DNA from: Myxococcales bacterium UBA1238
Lineage (GTDB): Bacteria > Myxococcota_A > Bradymonadia > UBA7976 > UBA1532
Length of the DNA: 12,160 nucleotides
Reading direction: 5' to 3'
NCBI GenBank assembly: GCA_002309015.1
Contig: DBWM01000053.1
Span: forward strand, 48,975 to 61,134
Positions 1 to 5,951 of this stretch are shown here, in pieces. The notes beneath the pieces were generated by a model. The model had not been told where the DNA came from. It did not search any database and worked only from the letters and a program-made list of their open reading frames with translations. The first letter of the stretch is position 1. Each line of letters starts with the position of its first letter. Position numbers and translations under genes: made by a program.

Positions 1-2
1 GA

Positions 3-740
3 CATAAACGGCCGTTGATCCATCGGATCGAGATTGTGGAGGAACTGCTCAAAGCGAAGGCGGACGTCAGGGCGAGAGATCAAATGAACTGGACCGCGCT
101 GACCTGGGCCAGCCAGGGAGGCGAAGTGGAGGTCATCAAGGCCCTGCTCGAAGCGGGCGCGGAAGTCGATGCGAAGACGGCTTGCGGCGAAACCCCGCTG
201 ATGATCGCGGCCCGAAGCCAAAATCCCGAAGCCGTCAGGGTTTTGCTCGCGGCGGGCGCGGAACTCAACGCGCAAAACAGCTGCTCTGAAGATTCAGCTC
301 TCCTCGAAGTGGCGAAGCAGGACTACTCCAAAGAGCCCGTTTACAGCGGCGACAAAGTCTTGTTCAGAATCATCGAAGAACTGAAACCCAACCTGGCCGA
401 AACCCTCAAAGTCCTGATCGATGCGGGCGCAAATCCTGAATTGGTGGGCGACGAGGGCAGGACCGCGCTGATGCAGGCGGTCGCGAAGGGCATTCCGGAG
501 ACGACGAAGCTGCTGATCGATGCGAAGGCAAACGTCAACGCAAAGGATCATTTCGGCATCACCTCGCTGATGATCGCGGCTTCCAACGGCAATTCCGAGA
601 TCGTCAGACTGCTGCTCGATGCGAAGGCCGACGTGACCGCGAAGGCTGAGAGTGGCCCCATGAAACAGAAGACCGCCCTCGATGTGGCCAAAACAGAAGA
701 GATCAAAGCGATGCTCAAAGCTGCGGGCGCAAAGCCCTGA
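3..740 (+). CDS. Ankyrin-repeat protein, 5'-truncated by the window edge
   Basis: The frame is open from base 3 to the TGA at 738-740 (245 codons) with no in-frame stop upstream, so the gene starts outside the window. The internal TTG at 15 is a leucine inside a repeat, not a start. About seven ANK units are visible, with the usual x-T-A/P-L-M helix start and A-G-A-x-V/L-N/D loop (for example WTALTW, ETPLM, RTALM, ITSLM). The fourth unit carries an insertion of roughly 20 residues (QDYSKEP to EELKP). The last unit, KTALDVAKTEEIKAMLKAAG, is a capping repeat like the ends of the genes ending at 3906 and 9140. ANK repeats bind proteins; no enzyme domain is seen in this part. Export cannot be judged without the N terminus, but all neighbours are exported. 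The serpin gene starts 12 bp downstream, so the two are probably co-transcribed. Confidence 0.9.
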   Translation, partial: HKRPLIHRIEIVEELLKAKADVRARDQMNWTALTWASQGGEVEVIKALLEAGAEVDAKTACGETPLMIAARSQNPEAVRVLLAAGAELNAQNSCSEDSALLEVAKQDYSKEPVYSGDKVLFRIIEELKPNLAETLKVLIDAGANPELVGDEGRTALMQAVAKGIPETTKLLIDAKANVNAKDHFGITSLMIAASNGNSEIVRLLLDAKADVTAKAESGPMKQKTALDVAKTEEIKAMLKAAGAKP

Positions 741-752
741 TCGGATCGAAAC

Positions 753-2177
753 ATGAAATCACTCATCCCATTTTCTCTCTTTTTAATGTTATCGGCCTGC
801 GGTCAAAAGACGGAGCAGGCTCAGACAACGCCCGCCCCCAAAGCCGCGCCAGAAGCTGCATCTGAGGTGAAAGCTGCGCCGGAAGCCGCCCCCAAAGCTG
901 CGCCAGAAGCTGCGCCCAAAGCATATGTGGAGATCGCAGAGAGCTGCAGGCCTGGCATGACGGATGAGATGCCGGCGAACAACAGAGAAGTACCAAGCGG
1001 CCGGGCGGATCCAACCTGGCCGGCTCAAAGCAATGAATTTGGCTTCAAGCTGTTGCAGACCACAAAGGGTAATGCGGTTTTTTCGCCCTATGCGATCGAG
1101 CGCGCGCTGGGGATGGCCCTTGAAGGCGCCTGCGGTGAGACGGCAAGCGAGATGCTTTCCGCTTTGGAGATGCCCAACGCAAAGCGTCTTGGCATGACGG
1201 GGCTTCGGGTCGAAGAAGCGCTGAAAGCGGTCAACGCTCAGACATTTCTTGAGATTGAAAACCATCTCTGGCCCGATCGATCTTTGAACTTGTCAGGTGA
1301 CTTTGTTTCGCGCCTCTCTGCGGCTTACAAAACCGATGCCACAGCCCTCGATTATGCCGCAGATCCCGAAAAAGCGCGGGCGACGATCAATCAGACGGTC
1401 GCCCAAAGCACCCATGAGCGCATCAGGGATCTGCTTTCAGAAGGCTCGATCAAACAGGATACGCGCCTGGTTCTGACCAACTCGGTCTATTTTAAGGCCA
1501 AATGGGCGGATGCCTTTAAGAAGCACGCCACAACAGAGGAAGACTTCTACGGTGCCTCCGGTGTCACCAAAGCAAAGATGATGCATCGGACCGATCTGCA
1601 TTCGGGGCGTCTCTGTGTTAAGGGAGATTATGCGGTCTATTGGCTGACCTTTCAGACTCAAAAAGAGGATGACCACAAGGGCACGGGCCATTATGCGCTG
1701 GCCATCCTATTGCCTCACGTCGACGAATCGCATCCGATGGCGGATCGGATGAAACAACTCGAAGCGACCGAGAAGCAGCTCGATCTCGCCCTGCATATGA
1801 AATGTGAACCCGCATTTTACGACGTTCATCTTTCGCTGCCCCGCTTTAAGCTTCAGCCCGGCATGATGTCTCTCAAAGAGACCCTGCAGCAGTTGGGCAT
1901 GAAGAAAGCGTTTACGAGCGATGCGGAGTTCGGTGCGATGTTGGATCCCGCGTCGAAGCCGGCGGCATCGGATTTGAAGATCAGCGATGTGCTTCATAAG
2001 GCTTTTATCGAAATCGACGAAGAAGGCGGCGAAGCTGCCGCAGCAACCTCAATCGTAGCCGACAACGCGATAGGCCCTCCCTCATACGATTTCAAGGTCG
2101 ATCACCCATTCCTCTTTGTGATCACCGAAGGTTCGACCGGCACCATCCTGTTCATGGGCCGCGTGACGGATCTCTGA
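753..2177 (+). CDS. Serpin-family serine protease inhibitor, predicted lipoprotein
   Basis: The 474-residue product starts with a lipoprotein signal (MKSLIPFSLFLMLSAC, lipobox L13-S14-A15-C16). An Ala/Pro/Glu/Lys tether follows to about residue 58, then a full-length serpin fold at about 95-474. Diagnostic segments are FSPYAI (shutter, 110-115), LVLTNSVYFKAKW (239-251), SLPRFKL (361-367), ISDVLHKAFIEIDEEG (410-425) and a C-terminal signature FKVDHPFLFVI (447-457). The reactive-centre hinge E423-E-G-G-E-A-A-A-A-T432 has the small-residue pattern of inhibitory serpins, but P14 is Gly where Thr/Ser is usual. Counting from P17 places P1 near Ala439. Serpins trap serine or cysteine proteases by loop insertion; an Ala-like P1 would suit elastase- or subtilisin-type proteases (inference). 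Only a weak GGA precedes the ATG, which suggests coupling to the upstream ANK gene; the signal peptide fixes this start. It probably sits on the envelope surface or in the periplasm. Confidence 0.95.
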   Translation: MKSLIPFSLFLMLSACGQKTEQAQTTPAPKAAPEAASEVKAAPEAAPKAAPEAAPKAYVEIAESCRPGMTDEMPANNREVPSGRADPTWPAQSNEFGFKLLQTTKGNAVFSPYAIERALGMALEGACGETASEMLSALEMPNAKRLGMTGLRVEEALKAVNAQTFLEIENHLWPDRSLNLSGDFVSRLSAAYKTDATALDYAADPEKARATINQTVAQSTHERIRDLLSEGSIKQDTRLVLTNSVYFKAKWADAFKKHATTEEDFYGASGVTKAKMMHRTDLHSGRLCVKGDYAVYWLTFQTQKEDDHKGTGHYALAILLPHVDESHPMADRMKQLEATEKQLDLALHMKCEPAFYDVHLSLPRFKLQPGMMSLKETLQQLGMKKAFTSDAEFGAMLDPASKPAASDLKISDVLHKAFIEIDEEGGEAAAATSIVADNAIGPPSYDFKVDHPFLFVITEGSTGTILFMGRVTDL

Positions 2178-2202
2178 TTGCAGCCATCCGTCAGCGCCTT
2201 TT
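2164..2202 (+). terminator. Probable intrinsic terminator overlapping the serpin stop codon
   Basis: A perfect 8-bp inverted repeat, TGACGGAT (2164-2171) and ATCCGTCA (2186-2193), encloses a further 3-bp CTG/CAG stem with an ATTG tetraloop. GCGCC and then TTTT (2199-2202) follow. The left arm lies inside the last codons of the serpin gene. The T-run is short and offset, so termination may be partial. Confidence 0.45.
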
Positions 2203-2296
2203 CCTCCAAAGATTTTCGCAAGCGATGCTTCGGCGCTTTCCAGAGTGAAGCGTCATTCCATGCAACTCACATCAGGCTCAATTCATCGATCGCGTC

Positions 2297-2624
2297 GAGA
2301 AGCCTCCGCACGAGGAGTTGACGCCTATTCATCTCTGTGAATGCGCATCGCACAGGATGTTGAAGCGTATTTCATTCATGAATGCACATCGCGAAGGGTT
2401 GTGACGCGTATTCACGAAGTAGGATCCGCTCCGAGCGAGGAGTTGAAGCGGATTCGACTCCTTCGATCCGCTCCGAGCGAGGAGTTGAAGCGAATTCGTC
2501 TTCCTCGGATCCGCTTCGAGCGAGGAGTTGAAGCGGATTTGTCTCTGTGAATGCGCATCGCGAAGGGTTGTGACGCGTATTCACGGGATCAATGCGCCTA
2601 TGGCCATATGAAGAACATGCATTG
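2297..2624. repeat. Array of about eight imperfect palindromes with a 42-bp period
   Basis: Each unit is a 34-bp imperfect palindrome followed by a 7-9 bp spacer. Core starts are at 2297, 2339, 2380, 2422, 2464, 2507, 2549 and a decayed unit near 2590, so the steps are 42, 41, 42, 42, 43, 42 and 41. Type A units (2339, 2380, 2549) begin GAATGCGCATCG and end GACGCGTATTC or a close variant. Type B units (2422, 2464, 2507) begin GGATCCGCTCCGAG and end GTTGAAGCGGATTC or a variant. The first unit (2297) keeps the GAGGAGTTGA centre and right arm but has a diverged left arm. The eighth keeps CAATGC (2590-2595) paired with GCATTG (2619-2624). Each unit can fold into a hairpin of about 12 pairs on either strand. 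It resembles REP/BIME-type extragenic palindromes or a row of protein-binding sites; which one is unknown. Confidence 0.85.
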
Positions 2625-2741
2625 GTAATATGATCGCGCTTCTGCATCAGAGAGAGATGGACTTTCTGGAAGGGTGAATGCTGTTGAGGAGGGGATTGCG
2701 GCCAACGCAGGGGCGATTTCAGTTGCAAATATTAAAATGAT

Positions 2742-2770
2742 TTGCCTATTTTAAAAATATCGGTCATACT
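2742..2770 (+). promoter_or_regulatory. Candidate sigma70-type promoter for the ANK gene at 2857
   Basis: TTGCCT (2742-2747) and CATACT (2765-2770) are separated by 17 bp, each matching 4 of 6 consensus bases, in an AT-rich patch. An alternative is TTGCAA (2723-2728) with TATTTT (2747-2752) at 18 bp. Either would give a leader of roughly 80-100 nt. The call rests on hexamer resemblance only. Confidence 0.35.
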
Positions 2771-2856
2771 CCTTCCAGCTCGAACTTCGATATGCTGCTG
2801 GATGCGATTGGACGATCGCTGGTGCATGAGACTCAAATCCGTGAAAGGAATTCCTG

Positions 2857-3906
2857 ATGAAATCAAAGAAACGAATCATTTTAACGGCAGCTTTGCTGCT
2901 CACAGCGATTTTGATTGGTGGGGCAATCTGGGCAGGTCACAGCTCCAGCCTTTTCCTTAAGGCTGTCAGCGATTGTTCACCGCAGTCCGTCAGGCTGCTC
3001 ATCGCTTTGGGTGCAGATGTCAACGCGTCAAATGTCTGGCAACGGATCTCCGTCGAGATCAAAGAAAAATTATACGCAACTGAGAGGATCGACCAATGCC
3101 TTGATACGGCCAGGGTGCTGATCGAAGCGGGCGCCGATGTGAATGCATATCTGGAAGACGGAGATACTTTACTGACCTATGCTGCAAAAGAAAGCCCCCG
3201 GTTTGCAAAGCTCCTGGTCGAGTCTGGCGCGGATATCCATTTGAAATCAAAGGGACCTGATTATACTCAGGAGAAGGAGCCTCTCATGTATGCGGTCAGC
3301 GAGTTGCAACCTCAGACGGTCAGGCTGTTGATCGATGCCGGTGCGGATGTGAATCAAACTTACTCCTATGAGCGTGATTGTGGGAAGACGCCATTGATGA
3401 AAATGGCCTGGTTAGAAGGCACAGTGCAAGACATGATCGAGATTGTGAAGATGCTGATCGATGCCGGTGCTGATGTGAATGCTCAAAACTCATGCGGCTA
3501 TACAGCTTTGATGTATGCCTCACTCTACAGTGAGCCCAGAGAAGTGAACAAAGAGATTGCGCAGATGCTGATCAAAGCAGGGGCGAATGTGAATCTGGCT
3601 GCCAGGAATGGTGACACCGCTTTGAGCAACGCCGCTATGTCTCAGCCAGAAGTTTCAAAGTTGCTGATCAAAGCTGGTGCGAATGTGAATGCCGCAAATG
3701 AGAGCGGTCAGACAGCCTTGATGAATGCCTCCCGGGTTGGAATGCTGGAGACCGTGAAGGCTTTGATCGAAGCGGGGGCGGACGTGAATGCGGTCGATCG
3801 GAAGGGCAAGACAGCGTTGATGGAAGCCAAAGGTCATGAACATTCAGATGTGGTGAAGGCTTTGCTCGAAGCGGGCGCTATCTCTCAGCCTGATTCCGAT
3901 CGTTGA
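2857..3906 (+). CDS. Exported ankyrin-repeat protein, 349 residues
   Basis: The ATG at 2857 lies 6 nt after AAGGAA (2845-2850). The N terminus MKSKKRIILTAALLLTAIL has a basic start and a hydrophobic stretch (7-26) ending G-A-I-W-A-G-H: a Sec signal peptide (possible cut after A26) or an uncleaved anchor. Residues 30-346 form about nine ANK units, for example DTLLTYAAKES, EPLMYAVSEL, KTPLMKMAW, YTALMYASL, DTALSNAAM, QTALMNASRV and a final KTALMEAKG cap. The fifth and sixth units have extended loops. There is no catalytic domain, so a protein-binding role in the periplasm or on the envelope is inferred. It stands alone as a transcript: an array of palindromes lies upstream and the next gene is convergent, 31 bp away. 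The V-N pair of its GADVN loops is almost always GTG-AAT, unlike its neighbours' mixed usage, hinting at a separate history. Confidence 0.9.
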   Translation: MKSKKRIILTAALLLTAILIGGAIWAGHSSSLFLKAVSDCSPQSVRLLIALGADVNASNVWQRISVEIKEKLYATERIDQCLDTARVLIEAGADVNAYLEDGDTLLTYAAKESPRFAKLLVESGADIHLKSKGPDYTQEKEPLMYAVSELQPQTVRLLIDAGADVNQTYSYERDCGKTPLMKMAWLEGTVQDMIEIVKMLIDAGADVNAQNSCGYTALMYASLYSEPREVNKEIAQMLIKAGANVNLAARNGDTALSNAAMSQPEVSKLLIKAGANVNAANESGQTALMNASRVGMLETVKALIEAGADVNAVDRKGKTALMEAKGHEHSDVVKALLEAGAISQPDSDR

Positions 3907-3937
3907 GGTTGAGCGGTTCATTGTAAAGAGGTGAGCT

Positions 3938-5755
3938 TTAGCGAGCCTTCTTTGCATCGAGCTCCAAAGCTTTTTGAATGATTTTGGCCACCTGGGGGAG
4001 AGCATTTTGCTTTGCGTAATAGAGCGCATCGTGGCCTTCATCATCTTTCGCATGAAGATCGGCGCCGGCTTCGAGGAGCATGAGCAGCATCTTTAAAACT
4101 TTGGCGCCCGAGGTTCCGGGGACGAGGGCTTTCAATCCTGGCTGTGGACTCATACGGGCTGTCAGCATCAGGGGCGTTGCGTTGCTGAAGCGGGACATGC
4201 TGATGCGGGTATTGACATCGATGCCGCGTTTAATGAGCAGCTCAAGGGATTCTTCATCACCGTAAGCCATATTGCCCATCAGCAAAAGGGGAGCCTGCGC
4301 CTTGAGATCGAGGCCGTGAGCGAGCAGCAGATCCATGGCCTTTGAGTTGTGAACCAAAGCGGCGATGAGCATCGGGATACTCTCGCTCTGCTCATGCATC
4401 GCATTGGCGTTCACGCCGTTTTGAAGCAAAAGTTCCAGGATTTCCGCATGCTGAGGCTTTTGGACCGCTTCCGATAAAAGAATTGCGCTCCCTCTGTCTG
4501 AAAGCTTTGGAACCTTTGTGCGAATCACCTTGATCTGATCGAGCAGGGTTTTTTGGTCGAGCCTGGCTGCTTTCCTCGCAGATTGGGCGCTTTGAGGGCC
4601 CTCTTTGAGGTTGAGCTTTTCTTTCTGAGCCTCTGCCAAAGCGCTTAAAGCGTAGAAGAGCGTCTCTTCATCTGGCGGATCGCTCAAATCCAGCTTGGCA
4701 TCCTCTCTTTCATCGGCCTCTTCGCGATCATCGTTTGATTTCGGCTGTTGCGTTTCAAAGGAGATGCCCTTTTCTGTAAAGAGTTTGGCCAACTCCGGAT
4801 ATCTTGCGGCAGCTTTCGAAATGTCCCTTGCAGAATCGTTGAGCCGGTTCAGTGCCTTGATGTTTTTCCCATGTTCCAGGAGCAGTTTGACGGCCAGGGG
4901 ATATTTGCCCCAGAGGGCGTGTTTGAACATGCGGGCGGCCTCTTCATCTTCAAAATCGAAGGGCTCAAACTTCTTTACAAAGAGGCTCAGCGCTGCTTCA
5001 CCGCCCATCTGGAAGCTCCATTCATCGTCCATCTCGCTGATGAGTTGCGAGAAAGCCTTCAGGTTTTCTTTGTAGAGCTCCGATTCGCTTTCCTTTTGGG
5101 TCTCCCAGCTTTTGATATCGGCACCGCCGTTTTTGAGGAGAAAAACGACAGTTTCGAGAGCTCGCTTTCGGGTGGCCTTCGTGCGGCATGACCGGTCATT
5201 CAGATTGGAGATCGCAAATGCGAGCGGTGACTTGTTTTCATACAGCCATTCCCGGGAGGCGGGACAACCTCTGACGTCGGCGCCGGCTTCGATTAATGCC
5301 TTTACGGCTCCGGGCTCGTTGAACGCGATCGCCAGGTAGAGAGGGAAGAGATTTTGATCCTCGTTTCCGGGGTTTAAGGTGACGTCCAGATTCGCGCCGG
5401 CCTTTTTGAGGGCCTTGACCCCTTCGGTATCTCCGCGAAGTGCGGTCGCCAGTATGGGCGATACAGATATTTTTTCAGGCTCCGTCACCCAGTCTGCGAT
5501 GAGGGGAACCTCTTTGATTTCATTCACATTTTTGCCGCTCTTGATGTCGGCTTTGATCTTTTGGACGGGATAAATGCACCAGCTGCCAAACCAGTCGTCG
5601 CATTCGGGCAGAAATCGCGCTCCCGGGATCTGATCCTTCTGCGCAACCGCCGTCTCCTGGTTGATTTCGGGATTCCCCTCCCGATGCCAGCCCGCAAGGG
5701 CCAGGGCAAAGAGCGAAAAGAGGAAAGCTTTTTTGAGTTTGTCGGATCGTTTCAT
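3938..5755 (-). CDS. Exported ankyrin-repeat protein with degenerate repeats, 605 residues
   Basis: The ATG (complement of 5753-5755) follows GGAGG with 4-5 nt spacing on the minus strand. The signal is MKRSDKLKKAFLFSLFALAL followed by AGWHREG. It looks like a lipoprotein signal whose lipobox cysteine is Trp23 (L20-A21-G22-W23); A19-L-A21 offers a signal peptidase I site instead. The N-terminal half (about 60-335) has diverged ANK units around SPILATALRGDTEGVKALKK, FPLYLAIAFNEPGAVKALIE and KSPLAFAISN, with long insertions including a charged stretch (185-250). A strongly acidic linker (338-362) leads to a second ANK half (about 363-600) with clearer units, ending HDALYYAKQNALPQVAKII. Two cysteines (C52, C60) flank a Trp-rich loop and could form a disulfide in the periplasm. 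It is convergent with the gene at 2857 and divergent from the gene at 5952. No enzyme motif is recognised; a binding role is inferred. Confidence 0.88.
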   Translation of the reverse strand: MKRSDKLKKAFLFSLFALALAGWHREGNPEINQETAVAQKDQIPGARFLPECDDWFGSWCIYPVQKIKADIKSGKNVNEIKEVPLIADWVTEPEKISVSPILATALRGDTEGVKALKKAGANLDVTLNPGNEDQNLFPLYLAIAFNEPGAVKALIEAGADVRGCPASREWLYENKSPLAFAISNLNDRSCRTKATRKRALETVVFLLKNGGADIKSWETQKESESELYKENLKAFSQLISEMDDEWSFQMGGEAALSLFVKKFEPFDFEDEEAARMFKHALWGKYPLAVKLLLEHGKNIKALNRLNDSARDISKAAARYPELAKLFTEKGISFETQQPKSNDDREEADEREDAKLDLSDPPDEETLFYALSALAEAQKEKLNLKEGPQSAQSARKAARLDQKTLLDQIKVIRTKVPKLSDRGSAILLSEAVQKPQHAEILELLLQNGVNANAMHEQSESIPMLIAALVHNSKAMDLLLAHGLDLKAQAPLLLMGNMAYGDEESLELLIKRGIDVNTRISMSRFSNATPLMLTARMSPQPGLKALVPGTSGAKVLKMLLMLLEAGADLHAKDDEGHDALYYAKQNALPQVAKIIQKALELDAKKAR

Positions 5756-5884
5756 GGTACCTCCGCGTCAGATTGTCAAAAATATCGATTAGCAGAAGTC
5801 GCATTTAAAATGAATCCCCTGTGAGCTTCGGGTGGTGAAGATACGATCTGATGTAAAAAAACTATATGATATGAGCGATAAGGT

Positions 5885-5913
5885 TTGAACCTCTGCTTGA
5901 GGGATGATATGCA
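5885..5913 (+). promoter_or_regulatory. Candidate promoter for the 1062-residue ANK gene
   Basis: TTGAAC (5885-5890) and TATGCA (5908-5913) are spaced 17 bp. Alone this is weak, but it sits at the same distance from an upstream AAAAAACTAT block (5856-5865) and nearly the same distance from the SD as the better promoter before the paralogous gene at 9306. The positional match raises confidence. TATGAT at 5865-5870 is an alternative -10 without a visible -35. Confidence 0.35.
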
Positions 5914-5937
5914 CGTCAACGAGAGACTCGCGTTTGT

Positions 5938-5943
5938 AAGGAG
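5938..5943 (+). promoter_or_regulatory. Ribosome binding site that decides the ATG at 5952
   Basis: AAGGAG ends at 5943, 8 nt before ATG 5952. The earlier in-frame GTG at 5943 begins on the last base of this SD and has no SD of its own, so the protein should begin MKRSLCW. Confidence 0.8.
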
Positions 5944-5951
5944 TGGATGAA

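Larger units (their letters stand above)
2178..2856. other. 679-bp intergenic region without a credible gene
   Basis: From left to right it holds the tail of the serpin terminator; about 95 bp with nothing recognised (2203-2296); the 42-bp-period palindrome array (2297-2582, with a decayed unit to 2624); about 100 bp without a recognisable signal (2625-2722); an AT-rich stretch at 2728-2760 with promoter-like hexamers; and the leader of the ANK gene at 2857. Short open frames occur on both strands across the array, but the repeat steps are not all multiples of three and no good ribosome binding site precedes them. Confidence 0.8.

Noticed and set aside
2341..2550. Plus-strand 69-codon frame with a repeated SAPSEELKRIR segment
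   Set aside because: It is the translation of the palindrome array. The unit step is 41-43 bp, so the frame is not kept between all units, and there is no SD.
2297..2624. CRISPR array
   Set aside because: The spacers are only 7-9 bp and the repeats vary in sequence; no cas genes are in the window.
2297..2624. Integron attC sites
   Set aside because: The centre GTTGAAG does not fit the GTTRRRY core box, there are no cassette genes between units, and no integrase is seen.
2372..2728. Minus-strand 118-codon frame
   Set aside because: Also a by-product of the array; low-complexity, no recognisable fold, no convincing SD, and the repeat breaks frame.
2674..2754. Short frame VNAVEEGIAANAG ending at a TAA in the AT-rich patch
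   Set aside because: About 26 codons with a GTG start overlapping promoter-like sequence; no support beyond an open frame.
3925..3953. Bidirectional terminator between the convergent genes (AAAGAGG ... CCTTCTTT)
   Set aside because: The stem is short, AT-rich at its base and bulged; suggestive, but not enough to annotate.
5774..5779. Perfect TTGACA on the minus strand before the 605-residue gene
   Set aside because: It lies only 18 bp before the ATG, so a -10 at normal spacing would fall on the start codon and remove the GGAGG ribosome site from the message.
5943..5945. GTG as start of the 1062-residue protein
   Set aside because: It overlaps the AAGGAG that serves ATG 5952 and has no SD of its own.
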